DNA from: JBEKTY01 sp049515555
GTDB taxonomy: Bacteria > Planctomycetota > Planctomycetia > Pirellulales > Thermoguttaceae
Assembly: GCA_049515555.1 (NCBI GenBank)
Contig: JBEKTY010000056.1
Location: 1-64,000 of the forward strand
Length of the DNA: 64,000 bases
Direction: 5' to 3'
Part shown: in pieces, positions 16,603-24,976 of the stretch
Layout of the letters: the number at the start of each line of letters is the position of its first letter
Position numbering within the stretch: position 1 is the stretch's first letter
Notes under the pieces: generated by a model
Told to the model about the DNA's origin: nothing
Databases searched by the model: none
What the model saw: only the letters and a program-made list of their open reading frames with translations
Program-made: the position numbers and the translations under genes

Positions 16603-18063
16603 CTACCCGGCCAGCAGTTGCCGTTCGACCTGGCGGACGGCCTCGTCGATTTCCCAGGTCTGCTCGGCCAGGTGCAGGGGTTCGCCGGCGGCCATCCACT
16701 GATCGACGCGTTTCTGGGCGGAGATGACCGTGCTGTGGCTGCGGCGGCCGAAGAATTCGCCGATCTCGCTCAGGGCGGCCCGGGTGTGCTTCCGCGCCAG
16801 CCACATGGCCAGCATCCGTGGATGGCTGAGCCGTTTCTGCTTGCCGTCGGATTGCAGGCTGGCCGGTTCCAGCCCGAAGACCTTGCACACGGCCTTCTGG
16901 ATGTCGCCCAGGCGGACCACGCGGCTGGAGCGGCAGATCATCTCGCGGAGGGCCTCTTCGGCCAGGGGCACGGTGATCGTCTGCCCCAGGGCCTCGGCCG
17001 TCGCCTGTAAGCGGCACACCGCGCCGCACAGTTCCCGGGCGTGGGTCGTCAGCCGCGCGGCCACGAACCGCTGCACGTCGCTGGGCATGTCCAGGCCGGC
17101 CCGCCGGGCCAACTGCTCCACAATCCCCAGCCGCGTGGCGAAATCGGGCGGCTCGATGCGGCAGACCATGCCGCTGGCGAGCCGCGTGACCAGCTCCGGG
17201 GCCAGCTCGCTCAATTCGGCCGGCGGCCGATCAGCCGAGAACACCAGTTGCTTTCCCTCGCGGAGCAGGGTGTCGATCGTGTGCAGCAGCTCGACTTGCG
17301 TGGCCCGCTTGCCGGCGAAGAACTGCAGATCGTCGAGGATCATCAGGCCCACGCCCCGGTACTTGCGGCGGAAAATGGGCAGCCCCGAGCCGCGCAGGGC
17401 CTCGATGAACTGGCTGGTGAACTGCTCGGCCGAGAGGTGCACGGCCGGCACCCCGCGATGCGACTTCCGCACGGCCGTGTAGATCCCTTCCAGCAGGTGC
17501 GTCTTGCCGACGCTGGTCGGGCCATGGATCAACAGCGGGGTGATCTGGCCCGGGTTGCGGGCCGCCATCTCCGCCGAGACCAGCGCCAGCCGATTGCAGG
17601 GGCCGATGACGAACGTCGCCAGCGTAGCGGGCTTGCGGGCCGCCGGCCCGCAGGGCGCACCGGCGGCGCGCAGACCAGCCGACGGTTCCAGTTTGTGCGA
17701 AACACCCTCCGCGCCGGTCCGGCCGGCGGCGGCTCCCGGGGCCGTCGCCGCAGTGTCGGCGCCCGGCCGGGCATCAGCCGCGGGGGCCGGTTCCGTCCGG
17801 CCCTCGCCCGCGGCGCCGTCCACCACGAAGTTGATCGCCGGGCATTCGCCCAGCGTCTCGACGCACGCCGTTTCGATCTGCCGGCGGAAGTTCGAGCGGA
17901 TCCAGTCCAGGAAGAATCGGCTCGGCGCGCCGATCGTCAGCGCCGAGCCGTCCCATTGCAGCCGGGTCGCCTGGCCGAACCACAGCTCGAAGCGCTCCTT
18001 GCCGACCTTGGCCGCCAACGCGGTCCGCAGGGCCGGCACGATTTCCATATCGTCCTTCGTCAC
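16603..18063 (-). CDS. dnaA: Chromosomal replication initiator DnaA
   Basis: The 486-residue protein has four parts. Domain I (residues 1-82) includes FELWFGQATRLQWDG. A long Ala/Pro/Gly linker spans about 83-145. The AAA+ ATPase follows, with Walker A at 181-189 reading GPTSVGKTH (usually GGVGLGKTH) and Walker B LMILDDLQF. The C-terminal DNA-binding domain has EIGEFFGRRSHSTVI, matching the DnaA signature. It would bind origin DnaA boxes and start replication. The start is GTG at 18063, with GGAAGGA upstream; ATG at 18048 is possible. Unlike the classical origin region, no dnaN, recF or gyrB is next to it, and no clear TTATCCACA-type box cluster was seen in 18064-18466. Confidence 0.9.
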   Translation of the reverse strand: MTKDDMEIVPALRTALAAKVGKERFELWFGQATRLQWDGSALTIGAPSRFFLDWIRSNFRRQIETACVETLGECPAINFVVDGAAGEGRTEPAPAADARPGADTAATAPGAAAGRTGAEGVSHKLEPSAGLRAAGAPCGPAARKPATLATFVIGPCNRLALVSAEMAARNPGQITPLLIHGPTSVGKTHLLEGIYTAVRKSHRGVPAVHLSAEQFTSQFIEALRGSGLPIFRRKYRGVGLMILDDLQFFAGKRATQVELLHTIDTLLREGKQLVFSADRPPAELSELAPELVTRLASGMVCRIEPPDFATRLGIVEQLARRAGLDMPSDVQRFVAARLTTHARELCGAVCRLQATAEALGQTITVPLAEEALREMICRSSRVVRLGDIQKAVCKVFGLEPASLQSDGKQKRLSHPRMLAMWLARKHTRAALSEIGEFFGRRSHSTVISAQKRVDQWMAAGEPLHLAEQTWEIDEAVRQVERQLLAG

Positions 18064-18466
18064 GTCCGCTTCCTTCCGGCGCGCACGCCTTCCGCCATCA
18101 TTCGTACCGGCATGCAGTGCAACGTACCCGCGATGTACTGCCTTGACGCGAAAGACGGGCGCGTCTTTGGGCGACGCTTACCGTCGTGGTTTGCTGATTG
18201 AGTTACCCGATCGCCCGATTGTAGCAACGCTAGCAGTGCTGTCAAAGGTGGGCGCGCGGAAGGTGGCGAGAATATCGAATCGCGCCGGAGCGGCGGCGGA
18301 ATACGCGGCGAATCCCGCCTGACGCGCAGCCGCCGCGCAGGCGCGCACCCGCCGCCGGCCGCGGGCCCACAGCGTGCAAAAACTGTTTGGCAGTGCCGTG
18401 CCCGTCTCCCTCAAACGCCGAAAAACAGGGCAATCCGTTCGGTGCTGAAGAAGGCTGGACGGCTAA
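18064..18466. other. Intergenic region upstream of dnaA, nothing recognised
   Basis: About 400 bp between dnaA and a repeat element. It is GC-rich. No gene, RNA or clear DnaA-box cluster could be supported by reading. Confidence 0.5.
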
Positions 18467-18579
18467 CCCGGATTATTCACCAGTCGTTCGTAGTGACCGC
18501 ATTCATGCGGTCCTTGACCTGTTCACACTCGCTGGACCCGATAAATCGGGTCGTTACAAGCCTCGGTGAATAATCCGGG
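18467..18579. mobile_element. MITE-like element family B (copy 1)
   Basis: The 113-bp element has ends CCCGGATTATTCAC / GTGAATAATCCGGG and internal palindromes GACCGCATTCATGCGGTC and GACCCGATAAATCGGGTC. CTAA flanks both sides (18463-18466 and 18580-18583) as a target duplication. The right CTAA supplies the TAG stop of the acetyltransferase gene read on the minus strand. Confidence 0.92.
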
Positions 18580-19503
18580 CTAATTCTCCCCATCGCCGCG
18601 GAGGAAAACGGACCGCCGGTCCCAGGCCTTAAAGCCGATCGCGGCATAGGCCGCCAGGGCCGGGCCGTTGGCCGCGTCCACCGCCAACACCAGCCGCGGT
18701 TGACCGGCCTGCCGGGTCAGCCATTGGGCGTGCCGGGCGATATCGACCCCCCAAGCGTGCCCCCGCGCCGCCGGCACCACGCCCATATATGTCAGCTCGC
18801 ACGTGCCATGCTCGGGATACGCCGTCAGGATCAGGCAGCCTACGTCGTCGGACCCGTGGCAGACGATCAACCAGCGGGCCGGATCGAACACGCCCGACGC
18901 CCGGTAGCCGGCCAGCACGTCCTCGACCTTCCGCACGCCGTTAAGCGTCGGGCAATCCAGAGTATTCACGTAAGTGGCCTCGACGATGCGGGAGAGCCGC
19001 TCGTGGTCGGCCGGCCGACAGGGCGCCAGTCGCAGCGGGGTCGCCGGCGGCTCGGTTGGGAATTCGCTGTCCAGGCAGACTAGGTAAAGCAGGTCGGCTG
19101 CGTGCCGGAATCCACCCGCCCGCAAGGTCTCAGCCTCCCTTTGCGCATCGGTGTGCAGCAGGGCCTGGACGATCTGGACCCCGCCCTCGGTCAGCCACCG
19201 TGTTACGGCGGCGAGCAGTGCCAGCGCGGTGCTGTGGGGCTCTCCTGCGGCCAGTTGCGGGGGCCAGATTTCGGCGGCGCGGCCGGCCTGGCGCTCGACG
19301 AGCATGGCCGCCACCAGCCGCCCGCCGCGGACCGCCCCCCAAAGCCCCGTGCCGTCTGCCGCGGCCACGGCGTCGGGCCGCAGCGTGGCCACCAGCCGCC
19401 CGCGCTCCGCCGCCGAGAGCCGGCCCAGCACCATCGCGTAGGCCGCGTCTCGATCGGCCGGACGCACCGGCGCAATCCGCACCTCAGATTCTGCGGCAGC
19501 CAT
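18580..19503 (-). CDS. GNAT-family N-acetyltransferase
   Basis: The protein has 307 residues. The C-terminal half holds a GNAT fold: ELTYMGVVPAARGHAWGVDIARHA is the acetyl-CoA binding motif A (R/Q-x-x-G-x-G/A type, here AARGHAWG), followed by LVLAVDAANGPALAAYAAIGFKAW. The N-terminal half resembles a second, degenerate GNAT domain (GAVRGGRLVAAMLVER). The substrate is unknown. The start is ATG at 19503; the frame continues to 19605 but without similarity. The TAG stop lies in the target duplication of a family B element, so the gene ends exactly at that insertion. Confidence 0.8.
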   Translation of the reverse strand: MAAAESEVRIAPVRPADRDAAYAMVLGRLSAAERGRLVATLRPDAVAAADGTGLWGAVRGGRLVAAMLVERQAGRAAEIWPPQLAAGEPHSTALALLAAVTRWLTEGGVQIVQALLHTDAQREAETLRAGGFRHAADLLYLVCLDSEFPTEPPATPLRLAPCRPADHERLSRIVEATYVNTLDCPTLNGVRKVEDVLAGYRASGVFDPARWLIVCHGSDDVGCLILTAYPEHGTCELTYMGVVPAARGHAWGVDIARHAQWLTRQAGQPRLVLAVDAANGPALAAYAAIGFKAWDRRSVFLRGDGEN

Positions 19504-19607
19504 GTTTTGGCATCCTGCGTTACAGGTTCCTCTGGAGCCAAGCGGCCCGCAAACTGTATAATCATATCGAAGTCGGTCAGAAACCATATCGGAAAGGCTC
19601 ATCAATC

Positions 19608-20207
19608 ATGAAAAAAACTTTCGGCTTGATCGGGATTGTGTTGCTGGTGGGGATGTGGTGGGCCGTGTTGCGCCCGGCCATGGCCCAGACCGCCGGCGGA
19701 CGGGGCTACTTGGGGGCCACCGTGGATGACCGCAACGACCGTGGCCGCGGTGTTCGCGTATTGGGAATCCGCCCCGGCGGGCCGGCCGATCGGGCGGGGC
19801 TGCGGCCCGACGACCTGATCGTCGGTGCCGGCGGGGCCCGCGTCCGCCAAATGGCCGATCTGACCGCCGTCCTGGACCTGCTCGCCCCGGGCGACAAAGT
19901 ACCGATCGAGGTGCTCCGCGCCGGCAGTGCGCTGCCGCAGAAGGGCGAGGTGACGCTGGGTCAGTCGCCGCCGGGGCTGCCGGCGACGGTGCCCGGCACG
20001 TTCCCGCCGCGGGAATCGGTTCCGGCCCCGCCCGCCGGACCACTTCCCGGACCGCCCGCGGAAGGACCGACGATCACACCGCCGCCGAGCCCGGGCGGGC
20101 TGGTTTCAGATTCCGCGCGCATCGACCAACTCCAACGCCGCATCGACCAGTTGGAACGCCGTGTCGAGCAGCTCGAGCAGACCCTGGCCCAATTGCGGGC
20201 CAAATGA
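19608..20207 (+). CDS. Secreted PDZ-domain protein with C-terminal coiled coil
   Basis: The 199-residue protein has a signal peptide (MKKTFGLIGIVLLVGMWW..., cleavage near AMA). A PDZ domain at about residues 30-110 shows GYLGATVDDR and the LGIRPGGPADRAGLRPDD peptide-binding loop. A Pro-rich linker follows. The C-terminus is a short coiled coil (RIDQLQRRIDQLERRVEQLEQ). There is no protease domain, so it is likely an adaptor that binds peptides or assembles as a trimer or dimer. ATG 19608 is preceded by GGAAAGG. It is divergent from the acetyltransferase gene. Confidence 0.75.
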   Translation: MKKTFGLIGIVLLVGMWWAVLRPAMAQTAGGRGYLGATVDDRNDRGRGVRVLGIRPGGPADRAGLRPDDLIVGAGGARVRQMADLTAVLDLLAPGDKVPIEVLRAGSALPQKGEVTLGQSPPGLPATVPGTFPPRESVPAPPAGPLPGPPAEGPTITPPPSPGGLVSDSARIDQLQRRIDQLERRVEQLEQTLAQLRAK

Positions 20208-20498
20208 GGGGTGAGGGGTGAGTGGGGAGTGGTGAGTGGGGAGTGGTGAGTGGGGAGGGGCGAGTGGTGAGGGGCGAGTGGTGAGGGGCGAGGGGCGAGG
20301 GGTTAGTGGCGAGGGGCGAGTGGCGAGGGCTTGTGAATTCTTCCGTGTTGTGGCCGGTCTCCGACCGAGCCACGCCGCCGACCGAAGGTCTCCCGAGCGT
20401 GCGGAGACCTTCGGTCTACGCCACGGCGGGGTCGGGAGACCCGCGCCGAACCTGCGGCGCAGCCCACCTTGCACTCTGCGTTTTGCCTTCCCCTTTCC
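20208..20498. repeat. G-rich tandem repeats and an inverted repeat
   Basis: Units such as GGGGAGTGGTGAGT and GGGCGAGTGGTGA run from 20208 to about 20330. They are followed by a perfect 12-bp inverted repeat CCGAAGGTCTCC (20382-20393) / GGAGACCTTCGG (20403-20414). No gene is seen. Confidence 0.8.
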
Positions 20499-20545
20499 CC
20501 CCAATCCCTAATCCCCAATCCCTAATCCCCAATCCCTAATCCCCC
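20499..20545. repeat. CCCAATCCCTAAT tandem repeat
   Basis: Three to four units of CCCAATCCCTAATCC overlap the 3' end of the NAD(P)H-hydrate epimerase gene, which reads into them. Confidence 0.8.
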
Positions 20546-21245
20546 TCTCCCCCTCCCCCAGCACCTCTTCCACGAGTCGGCGTGGAAGGCCGATGTCCAG
20601 CACGTGGACTATTCCGGTGTAGCGGTCGGCCCCGGGGGCCAGAAAGCCGCGCTTGACGGCCACGAACGTGCAGGTTTCGGCGGCGCGGATCGTGTGCCGG
20701 GCCGGCTGCCCGCTGTCGCAATCCAGGCCGCTGGGCAGGTCCACGGCAAGCGTGGGGGCGGCGGCCGCATTGATCTGGTCGATCACGGCGCCTAGCGGCG
20801 CTCGGGGCTCGCCGCGGGCGCCCGTGCCCAGCAGGGCATCGACGATCCATGCCGCGCCGCTCAAATGCCGCTCCAGGCCCGCCGCGTCGTGCCGGTTGCC
20901 GAAAAGCTCGATGGTCACGCCCGAGCGGCGGAGGATCTCGAAATTCACCCCGGCATCGCCGGTCAGCTCGGCCGGCTCGGCCCAGACCAGCACGCGGACC
21001 GCATGGCCGCGGAGGTCGACGTGGCGAGCCGTCACGAAGCCGTCCCCGGCATTGTTGCCCTTTCCGCAGCAAACAACGACGGCCGCGGGCGCGGCGGCCG
21101 TTGCGCCGGCCAGCCGCCGACACAGCACGTCGGCTACGCCCCGGCCGGCATTCTCCATCAGCACCAGCCCCGACATGCCGTATTCTTCGGCGGCCCGGCG
21201 ATCTACCTGCCGGGCTTGCTGGCGAGTGATAGATCCGCTGGCCAT
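20508..21245 (-). CDS. nnrE: NAD(P)H-hydrate epimerase
   Basis: The 245-residue protein matches the YjeF N-terminal domain, which epimerises the damaged R-form of NAD(P)HX to the S-form. Visible motifs are QARQVDRRAAEEYGM and LMENAGRGVA near the N-terminus, CGKGNNAGDGFVTAR (the conserved GNNGGDG-type loop), IVDALLGTG and LAVDLPSGLDCDSG. The ADP-dependent dehydratase (YjeF C-terminal) domain is not fused here. The last dozen residues (RGIRDWGLGIGD) come from a CCCAATCCCTAAT tandem repeat, so the natural stop has probably been displaced. Its ATG at 21245 is 55 bp upstream of a family B element. Confidence 0.9.
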   Translation of the reverse strand: MASGSITRQQARQVDRRAAEEYGMSGLVLMENAGRGVADVLCRRLAGATAAAPAAVVVCCGKGNNAGDGFVTARHVDLRGHAVRVLVWAEPAELTGDAGVNFEILRRSGVTIELFGNRHDAAGLERHLSGAAWIVDALLGTGARGEPRAPLGAVIDQINAAAAPTLAVDLPSGLDCDSGQPARHTIRAAETCTFVAVKRGFLAPGADRYTGIVHVLDIGLPRRLVEEVLGEGERGIRDWGLGIGD

Positions 21246-21304
21246 GTGCCTTTCCGCTCGGCTGTTCCCTGGAGTCGCCGTACCTTACAATGGAATACCG
21301 CTAG

Positions 21305-21409
21305 CTGGGATTATTCACCGAGGCTCGTAGTGACCCGATTTATCGGGTCCGGAGAGCGTGATCAGGTCAAGGACCGCAGTCACTACGAACGATCGGTGAA
21401 TAATCCAGG
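21305..21409. mobile_element. MITE-like element family B (copy 2, decayed)
   Basis: This 105-bp copy has ends TGGGATTATTCACC / GGTGAATAATCCA. The CATTCATG palindrome is partly deleted (GGACCGCAGTCACT). Its flanks are CTAG and CCAG, so its target duplication has decayed and it may be an older insertion. Confidence 0.85.
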
Positions 21410-21523
21410 CCAGCCTCATTATACCCAAGCGGGAAAAGCAGAAATACTGTGAACGGTCAGAAATGGTACGAACCGTTCCCTATTGTTACGGTTCGCATTA
21501 TTTCAAACCGGGCGGAGAAAGAC

Positions 21524-21751
21524 ATGCCCATCTACGAATACACCTGTCAGGATTGCGGCAGCGAGTTCGAGTTGCTGATTCGTGGCAGCGAGAAGCCGGT
21601 CTGCCCGTCGTGTGGACGGCAGCGGCTGACCAAGTCGCTCAGCGTGCCGGCTGCGCACACGGCCGGATCTCGGGAGCCGCAGTGCCCGGCCCGCGGGGCG
21701 TGCGGTATGGACCGCTGCCCGAGCGACGGGTGCGGGGCGTGGCCCGGCTGA
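21524..21751 (+). CDS. FmdB-family zinc ribbon protein
   Basis: The 75-residue protein starts MPIYEYTCQDCG and has a second pair CPSCG 20 residues on, giving the four-cysteine zinc ribbon of the FmdB/CxxC_CXXC_SSSS family. The C-terminus adds more cysteines (CPARGACGMDRCPSDGC). The ribbon may regulate transcription or translation, but family function is not established. The start at ATG 21524 is supported by GGAG six bases upstream. It is a short monocistronic gene between repeat elements. Confidence 0.85.
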   Translation: MPIYEYTCQDCGSEFELLIRGSEKPVCPSCGRQRLTKSLSVPAAHTAGSREPQCPARGACGMDRCPSDGCGAWPG

Positions 21752-21757
21752 GGCCAA

Positions 21758-21874
21758 AGTATCAGGCACACTCCGTGTGCCGCAGTTGCCATCGGCACAC
21801 GGAGTGTGCCGGATACTACGGGCGCACGCCGTGTGGCGTAAGCTGCGGACGGCACACGGAGTGTGCCTGATACT
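21758..21874. repeat. Inverted repeat with CACACTCCGTGTGCC arms (family H)
   Basis: Perfect 25-bp inverted ends (AGTATCAGGCACACTCCGTG... at 21758-21782 and its inverse at 21850-21874) enclose further CACACGGAGTGTGCC and CACGCCGTGTGG hairpins. The right end overlaps the CTAA target of the next element. Confidence 0.85.
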
Positions 21875-21876
21875 AA

Positions 21877-21976
21877 CACTACTGCGCAGGTTGTGAATCT
21901 GGGTTGTCTGGGAAGCCACATTTTGTGACTCTAGGCAACATCGGCAAGGGAGATTATACGACCTTGCGCAGTAAAA
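21877..21976. mobile_element. 100-bp miniature element sharing ends with the insertion sequence at 1-117
   Basis: The ends CACTACTGCGCAGG and CCTTGCGCAGTAAAA are imperfect inverted repeats sharing the TACTGCGCA core. CTAA flanks both sides (21873-21876 and 21977-21980) as a target duplication. The right end matches that of the insertion sequence at the window's left edge, which is also followed by CTAA. It has no coding capacity, so it is probably a non-autonomous derivative moved by that transposase. Confidence 0.8.
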
Positions 21977-21983
21977 CTAAGCG

Positions 21984-23177
21984 TTAGAAGAAGTACGGGA
22001 TGCCGGCCCAGAACAGCCCTTCGTAAAGTGCACCGCGGACGCTGATCGGGAAGGGATCGAGCGTCGAAGGGGCCCAACCTCCCGGCCGGTAGTAGCCCAG
22101 CGAGTACTGGTGCTCGTAGGGCGGATACACGCCCATGAAATACGGCAAGAGCGGTACCGTGGCGAAGAACTTGCCGGCGGAAAGAAACGGCTCGGTCCAA
22201 TAGCCCGTCGAGTGGCCGTAGCGCTCCAGTTGCACGTCTTCAAAATAGAGCGGCCGGCTGTAGGTGCCCGGGGCCGTCCAGGTGTAACAGACGGGCCGCC
22301 AGGTCCGGGATTGGAACGAGACCTCGCCCAGCGTGCATTCGGGCGGCACGTCCGGGCTGCTGGGCCGGATCGAGTCGGTAATGCTGCGGATCGACTTCAG
22401 TTGCTTGGGCGACGGGCAGTTCTCGACGTACTCCGACCGCGGCTCCGTCAATTGCCGCTCCAGCTCCGGGACGGCCTTGAGCACGCTTTCGGGCCCCGCC
22501 TTGAGGATGTATTTCGGTGCGGCGGGCGATGCGTCGGCGGGCGCAGGCTGGGCAGGCGATTTTTCGGCCTCTGGCGGCGGCACGGGCAGCCAGGCCGCCG
22601 GCCGGGCCTGGCCGTCCATGGGGCGGGCCTGATCGGCCGCGAAATCACCGCCGTGAGACCAGGGCCCATTCGCCATTTGCAACAGCGGCCCGGAGGGGGC
22701 TTCGCCCACATCCGAGTTTTCGGCCGCGGCAGGCGGTTGCTTTTCGGCCGCGGCAGGCGGTTGCGACGCGGGCACGGCCAGCCAATTGGCCTGCACCGCC
22801 CGGCCTTCTTCCGGCCGCTCTTGTTGCCTCCGGTCTGGTTGCGTCCCGTCTTTCTGCGTCCAGCCTTGTTTCGTCCAGTCGGCTTGCATCTGGGCATCGC
22901 CTGTGCCGGCGGTGCGGTCGGCGGGGGCCGCGTGGTCGGCCCCATCGGCGACCCAGCCGAGCGTAACGGCCGCCGGGGCCGTAGCGGCCGCGTCGGTACC
23001 GACCTGAATGCGAATGGATGCCGCCGGTGGCGGGCCGTCGTCGGCCGCCGCGACTGCCGGCCAGCACGCGATGAGAACCCAGAGGCCGGGCAGTAGCGTT
23101 CCGGAAATACTAAAGGGCGTCGCCGCCGTGATGCTCGGTGCTGTAGTTCGGCGCTTCCTGCGTAATGGCGATGTCAT
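21984..23177 (-). CDS. Secreted protein without recognised domain
   Basis: The 397-residue protein has a hydrophobic signal-like segment at about residues 28-45 (TLLPGLWVLIACWPAVAAA), then a long Ala/Pro/Gln-rich region (50-230). A more ordered C-terminal part (about 240-397) is rich in aromatic residues, e.g. RPLYFEDVQLERYG and WTEPFLSAGKFFATVPLLPYFMG, and ends in GIPYFF. The C-terminal block looks like a conserved planctomycete envelope protein, but I cannot name a family. The start is ATG 23177, with GGGAGAG eight bases upstream. This places its first 68 bp inside the 3' end of guaB in another frame. No in-frame ATG follows before the signal segment. Confidence 0.6.
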   Translation of the reverse strand: MTSPLRRKRRTTAPSITAATPFSISGTLLPGLWVLIACWPAVAAADDGPPPAASIRIQVGTDAAATAPAAVTLGWVADGADHAAPADRTAGTGDAQMQADWTKQGWTQKDGTQPDRRQQERPEEGRAVQANWLAVPASQPPAAAEKQPPAAAENSDVGEAPSGPLLQMANGPWSHGGDFAADQARPMDGQARPAAWLPVPPPEAEKSPAQPAPADASPAAPKYILKAGPESVLKAVPELERQLTEPRSEYVENCPSPKQLKSIRSITDSIRPSSPDVPPECTLGEVSFQSRTWRPVCYTWTAPGTYSRPLYFEDVQLERYGHSTGYWTEPFLSAGKFFATVPLLPYFMGVYPPYEHQYSLGYYRPGGWAPSTLDPFPISVRGALYEGLFWAGIPYFF

Positions 23178-24603
23178 GGGGATGACTCTCCCGGACGCTG
23201 GCCGGCGAGACCCGAATGAATCTCACGCCGGTCCGCAGCTCCTCGATAGTGCGGGTTCCACAGTAGCCCATCCCGGCCCGCAACCCGCCGACGAGCTGGT
23301 AGACGAACGCTCCCAACAATCCCTTGTAAGGCACGCGGCCCTCGACGCCTTCGGGGACCAGTTTGTCCGGTCCGCGTCCGTCGCCGCCCTGTCGATAGCG
23401 CTCGCCGGAGCCTTGGACCATGGCCCCCAAGGAACCCATGCCTCGATACACTTTGAAGGTCCGCCCCTGGTACAGGATTCGCGCCCCGGGGCTTTCCTCC
23501 AAGCCGGCGAACAGGCCGCCGATCATGACCACCTGGGCCCCGGCGGCAATGGCCTTGGTAATGTCGCCCGAATAGCGGATCCCGCCATCGGCGATCACCG
23601 GCACGTCGTACTCCGCCGCCGCCCGGACGGCCTCGAAAATGGCCGTAATCTGGGGCACCCCGACCCCCGAAATGACCCGCGTGGTGCAGATCGACCCCGG
23701 GCCAATGCCCACCTTCACCGCATCGGCGCCGGCGTGGATCAGGTCTCGGCACCCTTGGGCCGTGGCCACGTTTCCGGCAATGACGTCGATGTCCCATTGC
23801 TTCTTGATCTTCTGGACCGTTTCAATCACGTTGGCCGAATGGCCGTGGGCGCTATCGACGACCAGTACGTCCACGCCCTTGTCGATAAGTCCGGCGGCCC
23901 GCTGATAATCGTGTACGCCGACGGCGGCTCCGGCCCGCAGCCTGCCTTGCCCATCTTTGCAGGCTTGCGGAAAGCGCCGCATCATGTCGACGTCCTTGAT
24001 TGTAATCAGGCCCGTCAGCCTAAACTCTTCGTCAACCAGCAAAAGCTTCTCCACCTTTTTTGCCATTAAAATCTTCTCAGCTTCCTCAAGCGTTACAGTC
24101 CCCGTGGCAGTGACCAGGTTTCGGGTCATGATCTGTGAGATGGGAACGCTCAGGTCCTCTTGGAAGCGGAGGTCGCGGCGGGTGATGATGCCTTCCAGCC
24201 GGCCGTCGGGCCGGGTGATGGGCAACCCGGAAACGTTGTACTGGGCCATGATCTCACGGGCCCGGCCCAGCGTGGCGTTCGGCGGCAACGTGGCCGGGTT
24301 GCGGATAATGCCGTTGGCGCTCCGCTTGACCTTCTCCACCTCCTCCGTTTGCCGCTCGATGGTGAGGTTCTTGTGGATTACGCCGATGCCGCCCTCCTGG
24401 GCCAGTGCAATCGCCATCTCGGCCTCGGTCACGGTGTCCATCGGCGAGCTGAGCAAGGGGATGTTCAAGCGGATCCGCCGCGTCAGTTGGGTGCCCACGT
24501 CCACTTCCGCCGGCACCACTTCGCTATAGCGCGGCTCCAGCAGGACGTCGTCGAACGTCAGGCCGAAATAGTCCAGGAGCTTGTCGGTCTTGTCTTCCGC
24601 CAT
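23110..24603 (-). CDS. guaB: Inosine-5'-monophosphate dehydrogenase
   Basis: The 497-residue enzyme oxidises IMP to XMP with NAD+, the committed step to GMP. The N-terminus TFDDVLLEPRYSEV is typical. Two CBS domains occupy about residues 95-215 (e.g. SGLPITRPDGRLEGIITRRD). The catalytic loop GPGSICTTRV holds the active-site cysteine, and the IMP phosphate site MIGGLFAGLEESPG follows. Length and motifs are complete. The following secreted-protein gene overlaps its 3' end by 68 bp. Confidence 0.96.
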   Translation of the reverse strand: MAEDKTDKLLDYFGLTFDDVLLEPRYSEVVPAEVDVGTQLTRRIRLNIPLLSSPMDTVTEAEMAIALAQEGGIGVIHKNLTIERQTEEVEKVKRSANGIIRNPATLPPNATLGRAREIMAQYNVSGLPITRPDGRLEGIITRRDLRFQEDLSVPISQIMTRNLVTATGTVTLEEAEKILMAKKVEKLLLVDEEFRLTGLITIKDVDMMRRFPQACKDGQGRLRAGAAVGVHDYQRAAGLIDKGVDVLVVDSAHGHSANVIETVQKIKKQWDIDVIAGNVATAQGCRDLIHAGADAVKVGIGPGSICTTRVISGVGVPQITAIFEAVRAAAEYDVPVIADGGIRYSGDITKAIAAGAQVVMIGGLFAGLEESPGARILYQGRTFKVYRGMGSLGAMVQGSGERYRQGGDGRGPDKLVPEGVEGRVPYKGLLGAFVYQLVGGLRAGMGYCGTRTIEELRTGVRFIRVSPASVRESHPHDIAITQEAPNYSTEHHGGDAL

Positions 24604-24678
24604 CGGTTGGTCCTCCCGCCGTTAAACGTCCAGAAGGTGGATAAATAAGGCCTATAGGACCCATAAGTCCCATAGCTT

Positions 24679-24760
24679 GTAGGGTGGGTCGAGCTCAAGC
24701 GAGCCCCACCATCAGCACTTCACAGATTTGGTGGGGCTCGCTGCGCTCGACCCACCCTAC
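24679..24760. repeat. Palindromic repeat family E (copy 2)
   Basis: GTAGGGTGGGTCGAGC and its inverse GCTCGACCCACCCTAC surround GCGAGCCCCACC/GGTGGGGCTCGC arms. It lies upstream of guaB; no gene is seen in 24604-24974. Confidence 0.85.
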
Positions 24761-24910
24761 GGTCGTTTTCCGAACCAGGAACTCGAAAACGCCCAAGGGA
24801 AATGAACGGGCCATTATGGCGGCCGCGGGGCGAAAAGAAAAGGGCCGCGGCGGGGAGCGGGGGCGGGGGGCGGCGAAGCCGCAAGCGGCTTTCGAGGCGG
24901 CCCGGAGCGG

Positions 24911-24976
24911 CTCAAAGCTCACGGCTCAAAGCTCAAAGCTCATGGCTCAAAGCTCATGGCTCATGGCTCAAAGCTC
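24911..24976. repeat. GCTCAAAGCTCATG tandem repeat
   Basis: Short units (GGCTCAAAGCTCA, CATGGCTCAAAGCT) repeat about five times and run into the stop codon of the secreted-protein gene ending at 24975. Confidence 0.8.

Noticed and set aside
18064..18466. Replication origin next to dnaA.
   Set aside because: No cluster of TTATCCACA-like boxes or AT-rich unwinding region was seen by reading, and dnaN and recF are absent.
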